Below are positions 24,948 through 33,545 of a DNA stretch of 64,000 nt, in pieces. How positions within the stretch are numbered: the first letter of the stretch is position 1; each line of letters opens with the position of its first letter. The notes under the pieces were generated by a model. That model did not search any database, was not told where the DNA came from, and saw only the letters and a list, made by a program, of their open reading frames with translations. Origin of the DNA: Phytopseudomonas seleniipraecipitans (GTDB taxonomy: Bacteria; Pseudomonadota; Gammaproteobacteria; Pseudomonadales; Pseudomonadaceae); NCBI RefSeq assembly GCF_900102335.1, contig NZ_FNBM01000002.1, positions 310,001-374,000 of the forward strand, read 5' to 3'. The translations under genes were made by a program, and so were the position numbers.

Positions 24948-26591
24948 ATGTTGACTCTGCTCAATCTATTGTCCGCCATTGCCCTGCTGATCTGGGGCAC
25001 GCATATCGTACGTACGGGCATCTTGCGGGTGTACGGCTCGCAGCTGCGTCGCGTGCTCAGCCACAATGTCGGCAAACGGCCCATGGCGTTCGTCGCCGGC
25101 ATCGCCGTGACCGCGCAGGTGCAAAGCAGTAACGCCACGGCGCTGCTGGTTACCTCGTTTGTAGGCCAGGGGCTGATGGCGCTGACCCCGGCGCTGGCGA
25201 TCATGCTTGGCGCCGATGTCGGCACGGCGTTGATGGCGCGGGTGCTGACCTTCGATCTCAGCTGGCTGTCGCCGCTGCTGATCTTCCTCGGCGTGGTGTT
25301 CTTCCTCTCTCGCAAGCAGACCCGTGCTGGCCAGCTCGGCCGCGTGGCCATCGGCCTGGGCCTGATGATCCTTGCCCTGCAACTGATCGTGGCGGCCGCC
25401 ACGCCGATCACCGAGGCCAAGGGCATTCACGTACTGTTCGCCTCGCTTACCGGCGACCTGCTGCTCGACGCCGTGATCGGCGCGCTGTTCGCGCTGATTT
25501 CCTACTCGAGCCTCGCCGCGGTGCTGCTCACCGCCACGCTGACCGGCGCCGGGGTAATCGGCCTGCCGGTGGCCATCGGTCTGGTGATCGGTGCCAATAT
25601 CGGCAGCGGCGTGCTGGCCTTTCTCAACGCCAGCATGCAGAGCCAGGCCGGCCGCCGCGTGGCCCTGGGCAGCCTGCTCTACAAGCTGATCGGCCTGCTG
25701 CTGGTGATTCCGGTACTCGATCCGCTGGTGCATTGGCTGGACAGCCTCAACTGGCATCCGGCGGAACTGGTCATCGGTTTTCACGTGCTCTACAACAGCC
25801 TGCGTTGCGTGCTGATGCTGCCGACCCTCGGTCTCATGGCGCGTTTCTGCAACTGGCTGCTGCCGGATCGCCCGGACATGAACGCCGTGGCCAAGGCTCG
25901 CCACCTCGACCCCACGGCGCTGTCCACGCCGAGCCTGGCGCTGTCCAATGCCGTGCGTGAAACCCTGCGCATCGGTGATCTGGTGGACAGCATGCTCGGC
26001 CACCTGCTCGATGCTCTGCGTGGCAGCCAGCCGATTCTCGGCAAGGATCTGCGCCGTATCGACGACGATATCGACGCACTCTACACCGCGGTGAAGCTCT
26101 ACCTGGCCCAGGTGCAGAGAGAGGAGCTGAGCGAGCACGATAGCCGGCGCTGGGCGGAGATCATCGAGTTCTCATCGAACCTGGAGCGGGCCGGCGACAT
26201 CATCGAACGCATGCTCGGCAAGATCCAGGACGAGAAAACCTCGCAGCGCCACGCCTTCTCGGAAAGCGGACTGGTGGAACTCACCGAACTGCACGAGCGC
26301 CTGCTGGGCAACCTGCGCCTGGGCCTGTCGGTGTTCTTCTCCGCTGACGCCGATGCCGCTCGCCAGCTACTGCGTGAGAAGCGTCGCTTCCGCATCCAGG
26401 AACGCCGGCTGACCCATTTACATGTCGAACGTCTACACAAGCAGGTGGTCAAGAGTCTGGAAACCAGCTCTCTCCACCTGGAACTGATCGACGACATGAA
26501 ACGCCTCAACTCGCTGTTCTGCGCAAGCGCTTACGCTGTACTCGGCAACCACGAAACCGGCGCCCTGCTCGCCGAAGAAGGTGGCGAGTAG
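24948..26591 (+). CDS. Na/Pi-cotransporter family protein with PhoU-like C-terminus
   Basis: A 547-residue protein. Residues 1-310 are a membrane domain with the two inverted-repeat signatures of the NptA/SLC34 family, TAQVQSSNATALLVTSFVGQ near residue 48 and ISYSSLAAVLLTATLTGAG near 185, each followed by GADVG- or GANIG-type segments. Residues 335-540 form a soluble helical bundle like PhoU (RIDDDIDALYTAVKLYL, NLERAGDIIERML). Chosen start: ATG with GGGAG 8 bases upstream. E. coli YjbB has the same plan and exports phosphate; direction here is not known. The stop overlaps the GTG start of the M16 gene by one base, so the two are coupled. Confidence 0.88.
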   Translation: MLTLLNLLSAIALLIWGTHIVRTGILRVYGSQLRRVLSHNVGKRPMAFVAGIAVTAQVQSSNATALLVTSFVGQGLMALTPALAIMLGADVGTALMARVLTFDLSWLSPLLIFLGVVFFLSRKQTRAGQLGRVAIGLGLMILALQLIVAAATPITEAKGIHVLFASLTGDLLLDAVIGALFALISYSSLAAVLLTATLTGAGVIGLPVAIGLVIGANIGSGVLAFLNASMQSQAGRRVALGSLLYKLIGLLLVIPVLDPLVHWLDSLNWHPAELVIGFHVLYNSLRCVLMLPTLGLMARFCNWLLPDRPDMNAVAKARHLDPTALSTPSLALSNAVRETLRIGDLVDSMLGHLLDALRGSQPILGKDLRRIDDDIDALYTAVKLYLAQVQREELSEHDSRRWAEIIEFSSNLERAGDIIERMLGKIQDEKTSQRHAFSESGLVELTELHERLLGNLRLGLSVFFSADADAARQLLREKRRFRIQERRLTHLHVERLHKQVVKSLETSSLHLELIDDMKRLNSLFCASAYAVLGNHETGALLAEEGGE

Positions 26592-28003
26592 TGCTCTCCA
26601 CTGGTCGCACGCTGTCGCTCCTGCTGAGCCTGTTGCTGTGCAGCTCCATCCTGGCGGCGGATCGCTTCAAGGTAGAAGGCTACCCGCTGGATAACGGCCT
26701 GCAGTTGATCCTCAAGCCGAGCAGCGAACGCGGCCATGTGTCCATTCGGTTGGTGGTCGGCGTTGGTTTCGATCAGTTCGACTGCCGCCACAAGGAGCTG
26801 CCGCACCTGCTCGAACACCTGTTGTTCAGCGGCATCGATGACAGCGGCGAGGCCGGGCTGGAAGCGCGCATGCAGGCACTCGGCGGCGACTGGAACGCCT
26901 ACACCCGCGACAGCGACACCACCTTCGTCCTTGAGGTACCGGCAGCCAATCAGCGCGCCGCCCTCGACCTGCTGCTCGCCGCGCTGTTCAACACAGAGCT
27001 GAGCGAAGCCCGCATCGACGCGGCCAAGCGGGTGATCGCCCATGAGAACGGCGAACACCCTGCGGCCTGGCAACGCCTGCTCGGCAGCGCGGCGGGCGAT
27101 AACGACGCTACCGAACAACTGGCTATGGAACTGGGCCTGGCCTGCGCCGAACACGACTCGCTCGACCATTTGAACGCCGACGCCCTGGAGCGCCTGCGCA
27201 GCGAGTGGTACGTGGCCAACAACATGACCCTGATCATGGTCGGAGACCTGGATCGCCGCCTGCCCGCCTACCTTGAGCGCCGCTTCGGCGAACTGCCGCC
27301 CGGCCCCATGCCCGAGTTACGTGAACTGCCGGAAAGCACCGGCAAGGCCGAAGCCGAGCGCACGCTGCGCAATAGCTTGGTCGGCGACACCGCGAAGGTG
27401 CACCTGATCTTCGCCGAACCCTGGGTCGGCGAGCTCGACCACGGCACCTGGCAACTGTTGCGCGACTACCTGCAGTGGGCGGTGTACCGCGAGCTACGCC
27501 TTGAGCACGGCCTGGCCTATGGCCCCAGCGTCGAGCGCAGCGCCTACGCGAGCAGCAGCTTCTTCAGCATCAACGCCGAGGTGGCGCGCGGCGATGTCGA
27601 CGAAACCCTGCAACGCGTGCGCGACCTGCTGCATGGGCTGGCCCGTGACGGCCTCGACGCGGATACCGTAGAACGCCTGCGCAACGTCGCCCTCGCCCGG
27701 CAGAACTGGACGGTGCAGGGCAACACCGCGCTCGCCGATTACTACTGGAGTTCGCTGGGCGACTACGAGGAAGGCCGCTTCGCCGACCCCGCCAAGCAAT
27801 TGCGGCAGATCCACACCGCCCAGCTCGACGCCGCACTCAACCTGCTGTTGAAACAGCCGACCTACCAGCGCGTGGAAAAACCTCTGTTCGGCATGACAGG
27901 GCTGTATGCATCCGTAGCATGCTTATTGCTGAGTCTGCTGACAGGCGCACTATTTCTGTGGATGCTAATACGCAGGCGCTCTTTAGGTCATGCCAAGATC
28001 TAG
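26591..28003 (+). CDS. M16-family (insulinase-like) metallopeptidase homologue, membrane-anchored
   Basis: A 470-residue protein with a signal peptide (residues 1-23) and the inverted zinc motif HxxEH as H72-LLE-H76 (ELPHLLEHLLFSG). A Glu in VIAHENGEHP about 76 residues later is the expected third ligand. FVLEVPA and NNMTLIMVGDLDRR are further M16 landmarks, and the second half is the inactive M16_C domain (HGLAYGPSVERSAYASSSFF). Residues about 434-457 form a single C-terminal helix followed by RRRS, which should anchor the enzyme with the peptidase in the periplasm. Anchoring and coupling to a phosphate-type transporter are unusual. The GTG start overlaps the previous TAG. Confidence 0.85.
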   Translation: MLSTGRTLSLLLSLLLCSSILAADRFKVEGYPLDNGLQLILKPSSERGHVSIRLVVGVGFDQFDCRHKELPHLLEHLLFSGIDDSGEAGLEARMQALGGDWNAYTRDSDTTFVLEVPAANQRAALDLLLAALFNTELSEARIDAAKRVIAHENGEHPAAWQRLLGSAAGDNDATEQLAMELGLACAEHDSLDHLNADALERLRSEWYVANNMTLIMVGDLDRRLPAYLERRFGELPPGPMPELRELPESTGKAEAERTLRNSLVGDTAKVHLIFAEPWVGELDHGTWQLLRDYLQWAVYRELRLEHGLAYGPSVERSAYASSSFFSINAEVARGDVDETLQRVRDLLHGLARDGLDADTVERLRNVALARQNWTVQGNTALADYYWSSLGDYEEGRFADPAKQLRQIHTAQLDAALNLLLKQPTYQRVEKPLFGMTGLYASVACLLLSLLTGALFLWMLIRRRSLGHAKI

Positions 28004-28044
28004 TCCGATCTCTACCAGCTGTTAGCCAAATCGGTGGCATACGG

Positions 28045-29226
28045 TTAAATAAGCCGCCGATCAGCCAGATTTTTTATAAATGCCAACAGACCAAATTGCC
28101 AGGGCAAAAGTTGGTCGCTGTGCTGCACACGGTTATGCAACCCTCCAAGCTGACCACAACTGATACTTACATGATCCCCAAGTTTGTGAGTAAACCCATT
28201 ACCTGGTTGGTCACGGTCTTCGGTGGGAGCAAACAGAGTACCCAGATAGAGCAAGAACCCATCGGGATACTGGTGATTGGCATTCAGCGTCTGGTCCACG
28301 ATATCTAACGGATCACGGCTGATTTGGTTCATGCTGCTGCGACCCTTGAGCACAAAGCCATCCTCGCCCTCCACACGCAGGTCCACTTCACAGTTGCGCA
28401 CATCGTCGATGCCAAAACTGGCGTCGAATAGCCGGAAGAACGGACCGATGGCGCAGGAGCCATTGTTGTCCTTGGCCTTGCTCAGCAGCAGCGCACTGCG
28501 GCCCTCAAAATCGCGCAGATTGACGTCGTTACCCAGGGTCGCGCCCAGCACCTGGCCGCGGCTGTTGACCACCAGCACCACCTCCGGCTCCGGGTTGTTC
28601 CAGGCCGACTTGGGGTGAATGCCGATATCCATGCCACTGCCCATCGCGGCCAAAACCGGCGCCTTGGTGAATACCTCCGCATCCGGGCCGATGCCTACTT
28701 CCAGGTACTGCGACCAGAGGCCTTTTTCCTGCAGCAGGGTTTTCAGGCGGGTGGCATTGTCCGATCCGGGGACGATACTGCGCAGGTTGTCGCCGATCAC
28801 ATCACGCACCTGGGCACGGATTTCTTCGGCGCGCTGCGGATCGCCGCCGGCACGCTCCTCGATGACCCGCTCGACCATGCTCGAGGCGAAGGTCACCCCC
28901 GCGGCCTTGATGACCTGCAGGTCGGCTGGCGCCAGCAGGCTTGGGCGCGATGCATCCCGCTCGCTGCCACTGTTGGCCAGCAGGTCGGCGACACTGCAGA
29001 CCCGCTGCGTGCGGCTGTCTTGCAGGCGCGCCGGGAGGTTGTCCAGCTCGCACAGCCCGGCCAACGTAGGGGCCACAGCGCTGAGGTCAAACACGCCATC
29101 CTCATGCAGCAGCACAGGAACAGGTCCTGGCACGGCACCTGGAAGCCAGATACGACCGATCAGGGTGCCGGTCAAACCGTCGTTGGGCAGAGTGTTATCG
29201 GGAGTCAGAATTACGGGACGGGCCAT
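28045..29226 (-). CDS. Fumarylacetoacetate hydrolase family protein (GguC/AraD1-like dehydratase)
   Basis: A 393-residue member of the FAH superfamily. The metal site is visible as NNPEPEVVLVVNSRGQ (the E-x-E pair, near residue 212) with the later Asp in LGNDVNLRDFEGRS. A long N-terminal domain with TFASSMVERVIEERAGGDP is typical of the GguC/AraD1 branch, whose characterised members dehydrate 2-keto-3-deoxy-pentonates. The gene is divergent from a LysR regulator and a TctCBA transporter. A decayed IlvD/EDD sugar-acid dehydratase lies at the far end of the cluster, which would supply just such a substrate. Family is firm; the substrate is inference. Confidence 0.85.
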   Translation of the reverse strand: MARPVILTPDNTLPNDGLTGTLIGRIWLPGAVPGPVPVLLHEDGVFDLSAVAPTLAGLCELDNLPARLQDSRTQRVCSVADLLANSGSERDASRPSLLAPADLQVIKAAGVTFASSMVERVIEERAGGDPQRAEEIRAQVRDVIGDNLRSIVPGSDNATRLKTLLQEKGLWSQYLEVGIGPDAEVFTKAPVLAAMGSGMDIGIHPKSAWNNPEPEVVLVVNSRGQVLGATLGNDVNLRDFEGRSALLLSKAKDNNGSCAIGPFFRLFDASFGIDDVRNCEVDLRVEGEDGFVLKGRSSMNQISRDPLDIVDQTLNANHQYPDGFLLYLGTLFAPTEDRDQPGNGFTHKLGDHVSISCGQLGGLHNRVQHSDQLLPWQFGLLAFIKNLADRRLI

Positions 29227-29327
29227 GGCAACGCTCTTTTATTGTCGTGGGGAGGCAGCCGAGCGCCACAGATGAATGGAGGCTCCAGCCGATGCTGTGC
29301 GACCATAGCCAAGCACCTGCATCCGCG

Positions 29328-29364
29328 ACCAATGACGAATCGTCAAGACCCGATACACATTGGT
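29328..29364. promoter_or_regulatory. Inverted repeats in the FAH-LysR intergenic region
   Basis: ACCAATG (29328-29334) and CATTGGT (29358-29364) form an inverted repeat, and GACGA-A-TCGTC (29334-29344) is a second dyad within it. Placed 28-64 bases before the LysR start, they are candidates for autoregulatory LysR binding. Confidence 0.45.
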
Positions 29365-29391
29365 TATCGCCCCCGAACTCCCGGTAGTGCC

Positions 29392-30336
29392 ATGACAGTG
29401 AACCTGAGCAAGCTTCCCGCCCTGCACAACTGGTTGCGGCTGCGCCATCTGCAGTTGATCGCGACCCTGGCCGACACGGCCAACATGCATGCCACCGCTC
29501 AGCAGATGGGGCTCAGTCAACCCGCCGTGAGCAAGATGCTGCGCGAGATCGAGCAGTTGCTCGACTTTCCGTTGTTCGACCGCCAACCGCGCGAGCTGGT
29601 CGCCACCGAGCTTGGCCAGGTGGTGATCGCCTTTGCACGCCGCACACTCAACGATTGCCAGCATTTCTCCCAGGAGCTGCAAACGCTTCGCCAAGGCGGC
29701 TACGGGCACCTGCGCATCGGCGCGATCTTCGCTGCGACCGCACAGGTGGTGCCTGCAACCCTGCTGCACCTGAAGCAGCAACGCCCGCTGCTGACGGTGG
29801 AGTTACTCGAACACACCAGCGATCACCTGCTGCAGATGCTCCAGCACAAACAACTGGATCTAGTCATCGGGCGCTTCATCGAGCCGCACCAGCCGGAGCA
29901 CTTCAGCTACGAAGAGCTCGCCTGCGAGCCCTTCCTGCTGTGCGCGGACCCGAGCCATCCGCTGGCGTGGGAAGCCACACCGAGCGCCAGCGACCTTGAA
30001 AACTGGCCCTGGATCGTCTATCCACCCAACACACCGTTGCGCCGCATGAGCGAACAGGCATTCAGCGATGCGGGCATCCGCTTCCCCACCAACAGGGTGG
30101 AGACCGCCTCCGTGCAATCGACCCTGCACCTGCTGCATCACAACCAGGCCATGGCCCTGCTGCCCGAGTCCATCGTGTTGCAGCAAGTTGCCCTGGGCCA
30201 GTTGGTCCTGCTGCAACCTCCGCTGCAAACCCCATCGCTCGGCTATGGCCTCATCCGCCGCCGCAACGAGCCGCTGCCACCCAATGCCGAACAATTCTGC
30301 ACCGCACTGCAACACGTGCTGGGCCAGCGCGGATAA
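29392..30336 (+). CDS. LysR-family transcriptional regulator
   Basis: A 314-residue protein. LRHLQLIATLADTANMHATAQQMGLSQPAVSKMLREIEQLL is the LysR winged helix (residues 17-58), in the GbpR/PcaQ-like subgroup that begins with LRHLQ. A substrate-binding domain follows (GYGHLRIGAIFAATAQVVPA near 103). I start it at the ATG at 29392; the frame is open far upstream but that part overlaps the FAH gene on the other strand. It sits between the FAH gene and tctCBA, pointing to control of both by a sugar acid or similar ligand. Confidence 0.92.
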   Translation: MTVNLSKLPALHNWLRLRHLQLIATLADTANMHATAQQMGLSQPAVSKMLREIEQLLDFPLFDRQPRELVATELGQVVIAFARRTLNDCQHFSQELQTLRQGGYGHLRIGAIFAATAQVVPATLLHLKQQRPLLTVELLEHTSDHLLQMLQHKQLDLVIGRFIEPHQPEHFSYEELACEPFLLCADPSHPLAWEATPSASDLENWPWIVYPPNTPLRRMSEQAFSDAGIRFPTNRVETASVQSTLHLLHHNQAMALLPESIVLQQVALGQLVLLQPPLQTPSLGYGLIRRRNEPLPPNAEQFCTALQHVLGQRG

Positions 30337-30495
30337 CCGTTCGTTATGGAGTGATTACTAAGCCTCATTAGACAGTCATACTTGTCAGACAATAGTTTGC
30401 AACTCATGCCCAGCTCTCTGGCACGGGCTATCGCGGACCGCGCGCCCCAAATGCGCCGACGTGATCACTGACAATAATTTCAACAGGTGACTGTC

Positions 30496-31485
30496 ATGCT
30501 TTCGTACCAGGCTGTGCGCGCCTCGCGCCGTACCTTGAAATCCCTCCTGCTCTCCGCACTGTTCGTTTCTCCCCTGGCAATGGCGGCATACCCGGACAAA
30601 CCCATTCAGTTGATCGTGCCCTGGGCCGCCGGTGGCGGGAGCGATGCCGCAGCACGAGGTATTGCCTCAGCCCTGGAAGCCGAGCTCGGCGTCACCATCA
30701 ACGTGGTCAACCGTGCCGGCGGCAACGGTGTGGTCGGTCATAGCGTGATGGCGGCGGCCAGGCCGGATGGCTACACGCTGGGCTTCATCACCGGCGAATT
30801 GAACATGATGCACTGGCAGGGGCTGACCAAGCTGACCTACAAGGACTACACCCCGATTGGCATGACCAACTATGACTACCCGGGTGTTCAGGTCGCGGCG
30901 GACTCGCCCTATGACAGCGTCAGCGAGCTGCTCGAAGCCATCCGCAACGAGCCCAAGGGCACCATCAAGGCCTCCGGTACCGGCCTGGGAGGTATCTGGC
31001 ACGTGGCCTTTGCCGGTCTGTTGCTGGAACAGGGCATCGCCCCGGAAAAGATCACCTTCGTTCCCAGCCAGGGTGCCGCACCGGCCATGGTCGAACTGGC
31101 GGCCGGCAGCATTCAGCTGGTGCCGACCTCGGTCCCCGAGGCCCGCTCGATGATCGAAGCCGGCAAAGCCAAGGGCCTGGCGATCCTGTCGCCCGAGCGC
31201 AACCCGGCCTTCCCGGACATTCCTACCCTTAAGGAAAGCATGGGCAGCGATTACTCGCTGGGTGAATGGCGCGGCGTCGCCGGCCCCAAGAACATGCCGC
31301 CGGAAGTTGTCGAGCGCCTCAAGGAAGCCCTGGAAAAGGCCTACCACTCCGAGCAGTACACCACCTACATGCGCAAGCTGGGTTTCGGCATGGAATGGCG
31401 CAATGCCGCGGACTTCTCGTCCTTCCTAGAAACCAACAACACGTACATGGGCGACATCATCGAAAAGATCGGCATGAAGAAGTAA
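30496..31485 (+). CDS. tctC: Tripartite tricarboxylate transporter substrate-binding protein (TctC/Bug type)
   Basis: A 329-residue periplasmic protein. The ATG at 30496 is favoured because AGGTGA is 5 bases upstream; an in-frame GTG at 30487 is the alternative. A signal peptide ends at PLAMA-AYPDKP. YPDKPIQLIVPWAAGGGSDAAAR is the hallmark Bug-family opening, followed by NRAGGNGVVGHSVMAAARPDGYTLG. The Asp of the GGGSD loop and the backbone bind a carboxylate through waters in known members. An intrinsic terminator separates it from tctB, which should make the binding protein more abundant than the membrane subunits. Confidence 0.93.
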   Translation: MLSYQAVRASRRTLKSLLLSALFVSPLAMAAYPDKPIQLIVPWAAGGGSDAAARGIASALEAELGVTINVVNRAGGNGVVGHSVMAAARPDGYTLGFITGELNMMHWQGLTKLTYKDYTPIGMTNYDYPGVQVAADSPYDSVSELLEAIRNEPKGTIKASGTGLGGIWHVAFAGLLLEQGIAPEKITFVPSQGAAPAMVELAAGSIQLVPTSVPEARSMIEAGKAKGLAILSPERNPAFPDIPTLKESMGSDYSLGEWRGVAGPKNMPPEVVERLKEALEKAYHSEQYTTYMRKLGFGMEWRNAADFSSFLETNNTYMGDIIEKIGMKK

Positions 31486-31499
31486 TTCCTCTGCCCGCC

Positions 31500-31529
31500 G
31501 CGACGCTCTCCGGAGCGTCGCTCGTTTTT
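31500..31529 (+). terminator. Intrinsic terminator/attenuator between tctC and tctB
   Basis: GCGACGCTC / GAGCGTCGC, a perfect 9-bp stem with a TCCG loop followed by TCGTTTTT, 15 bases after the tctC stop and inside the tctCBA transcription unit. Confidence 0.88.
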
Positions 31530-31553
31530 GCCCCGCCGTAAGAGAACACCGTC

Positions 31554-32009
31554 ATGAAAGACCTTTTATTCGGCCTGATTTTCATCACCCTGGGGATCGT
31601 GGTGATCGTGCTCGCCCGCGATTTCCCGGCAGTGCCGGGCATGCATTACGGCCCCGACCTGTTCCCCACGCTGATCGCCATCGGCATGATCATCGGAGGC
31701 ACGATCTTGGGCGTCAGCGCCATGAGGCAGATAAGCCAGACCGGCGCTGCCATTCATATCGCCCAGGGGTTCATCCGCTCCAGCCTGGGCGCGCTGCTGC
31801 CATGCGTACTGGTCGCCGCCTATGTGCTCTTCAACGAAACCCTTGGTTCGGCACTGATGATGCTGCTGATCATGCTGGTGCTGCTGATCCAGCAAGGCGT
31901 ACGCATCCTGCCGACTGTGGCGATCAGCGTGACGGCCACCACCGTGATCAGCCTGTCCTTCGGGCACCTGCTCAAGGTTCCCCTGCCAACCGGGCCACTG
32001 GGTTTCTGA
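31554..32009 (+). CDS. tctB: Tripartite tricarboxylate transporter small membrane subunit TctB
   Basis: A 151-residue protein with four predicted membrane helices (about residues 5-21, 37-55, 75-92 and 97-135 as a longer hydrophobic pair) and the loop DFPAVPGMHYGPDLFPTLIA, which is typical of TctB. It lies 68 bases after tctC, beyond the terminator, and 9 bases before tctA. TctB pairs with TctA to form the membrane carrier of the transporter. Sequence conservation in TctB is low, so the call leans on position, length and topology. Confidence 0.88.
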   Translation: MKDLLFGLIFITLGIVVIVLARDFPAVPGMHYGPDLFPTLIAIGMIIGGTILGVSAMRQISQTGAAIHIAQGFIRSSLGALLPCVLVAAYVLFNETLGSALMMLLIMLVLLIQQGVRILPTVAISVTATTVISLSFGHLLKVPLPTGPLGF

Positions 32010-32018
32010 GGAACCGCT

Positions 32019-33545
32019 ATGAATGAATTAATCGAAGGCATGTTGCTGGTCTTAAACTTCCAGACCCTGCTGGTCATCATGATCGCTGCGGTCTTCGGCG
32101 TTTTCGTCGGCGCCATTCCCGGTCTTTCCGCGACCATGGCAGTCGCACTATTGGTGCCGATCACGTTCGCCATGGAGCCCACGGCCGCCATCGCGGCAAT
32201 CATTACCACCGCCGCCATGGCCATTTTCGCTGGCGATATTCCCGGCACCTACCTGAACATCCCGGGCACCCCCGCCTCCGCCGCCTACGTGGCCGACTCT
32301 GCGGCCTTGGGCCGCAAGGGACGGGCCAGGGAGGCCCTGGGCCTCAACGTCACCTGTTCGGTGATCGGCGGCCTGACCGGCACCCTGGTGCTGGTAATGA
32401 TCGCCCCATCACTGGCGGAGTTCGCCCTCAACTTCAGCTCCTACGAATACTTCTGGCTGGCGATCCTCGGCCTGGGCAGCGCGGTATTCATTTCCCAGGG
32501 GTCGGCGGTAAAGGGCTTCCTGTCGCTGATGATCGGCTTGCTGCTGGCCACCGTGGGCCTCGACCTGGTCACAGGCGCCCCGCGTTTCACCTTCGACGTA
32601 CCGGACCTGATGGGCGGGATCAACTTCATCCCGGTGATGATCGGCTTCTTCGCCATGTACGAAGTCATGAAGCTCTACGCCCAGCACAAGCTGACCAGCG
32701 CACACGACGCGCCCACCATCGCGGCGCAGCACGGCAGCGTATTTGGCAAGGTGCCGATGCACCTCAAGCGCTATTGGAAGAACGTGATACGGGGTAGCAC
32801 CCTAGGCGCGTTCATCGGCGCCCTGCCCGGCGCCGGTGCCGACATCGCCGCCTGGATTGCCTATGCGCTTAGCAAAAAGCGTTCGAAAACACCCGAAGCC
32901 TATGGCACCGGCCACGTCGAAGGGCTGGTCGACGCCGGCTCGGCGAACAACTCGGCGGTCGCCGGCGCCTGGGTTCCAGCACTGGTGTTCGGCATCCCCG
33001 GCGACTCGATCACCGCCATCGTCATCGGTGTGCTGTACATGAAAGGCATGAACCCGGGGCCGACCATCTTCATGGACAACAGCGCCATGGCCTATGGCCT
33101 GTTCACCGCGTTCTTCGTCGCCAACCTGATCCTCCTGCCGATCGGCTACCTGGCGATTCGCAGTGCCCACATCTTCGCCGTCACCCCGACGCGGGTGCTG
33201 ATGCCGATCATCCTATGCTTCTGCATCGTCGGCGCCTTCGCCATCAACAATAGCCTGACCGACATCTGGATCATGCTGGCGTGTGGCGTCGTTGCCTACC
33301 TGATCGCTACCGCCAATTTCCCCATCGCACCGGCGATCCTCGGCTTGGTGCTGGGCAACATCCTGGAAAACAACTTCATGACCTCGATGATCAAGGCCGA
33401 CGGCAACCTGCTGGCCTTCATCGAACGTCCGATCAGCGCCAGCCTGGCATTGATGGTCGTGCTCATTGCCCTGTTCCCGCTGCTCGCCAGGCTCTGGCGC
33501 AAGCGCGGCAATGCCCCTCTGGCCCCCAAGGAAGTCACCGAATGA
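32019..33545 (+). CDS. tctA: Tripartite tricarboxylate transporter large membrane subunit TctA
   Basis: A 508-residue, roughly 12-segment protein. VFVGAIPGLSATMAVALLVPITF near residue 27, FAGDIPGTYLNIPGTPASAA near 70 and the symmetrical GAFIGALPGAGADIAAWIAYAL and AGAWVPALVFGIPGDSITAIV blocks are TctA signatures. The two P-G-rich hairpins build the substrate site. GAGGAA overlaps the tctB stop and serves as ribosome-binding site. The stop overlaps the next start (ATGA), coupling the carrier to the Ldh-family dehydrogenase and implying that the imported acid or its product is oxidised by it. Confidence 0.94.
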   Translation: MNELIEGMLLVLNFQTLLVIMIAAVFGVFVGAIPGLSATMAVALLVPITFAMEPTAAIAAIITTAAMAIFAGDIPGTYLNIPGTPASAAYVADSAALGRKGRAREALGLNVTCSVIGGLTGTLVLVMIAPSLAEFALNFSSYEYFWLAILGLGSAVFISQGSAVKGFLSLMIGLLLATVGLDLVTGAPRFTFDVPDLMGGINFIPVMIGFFAMYEVMKLYAQHKLTSAHDAPTIAAQHGSVFGKVPMHLKRYWKNVIRGSTLGAFIGALPGAGADIAAWIAYALSKKRSKTPEAYGTGHVEGLVDAGSANNSAVAGAWVPALVFGIPGDSITAIVIGVLYMKGMNPGPTIFMDNSAMAYGLFTAFFVANLILLPIGYLAIRSAHIFAVTPTRVLMPIILCFCIVGAFAINNSLTDIWIMLACGVVAYLIATANFPIAPAILGLVLGNILENNFMTSMIKADGNLLAFIERPISASLALMVVLIALFPLLARLWRKRGNAPLAPKEVTE

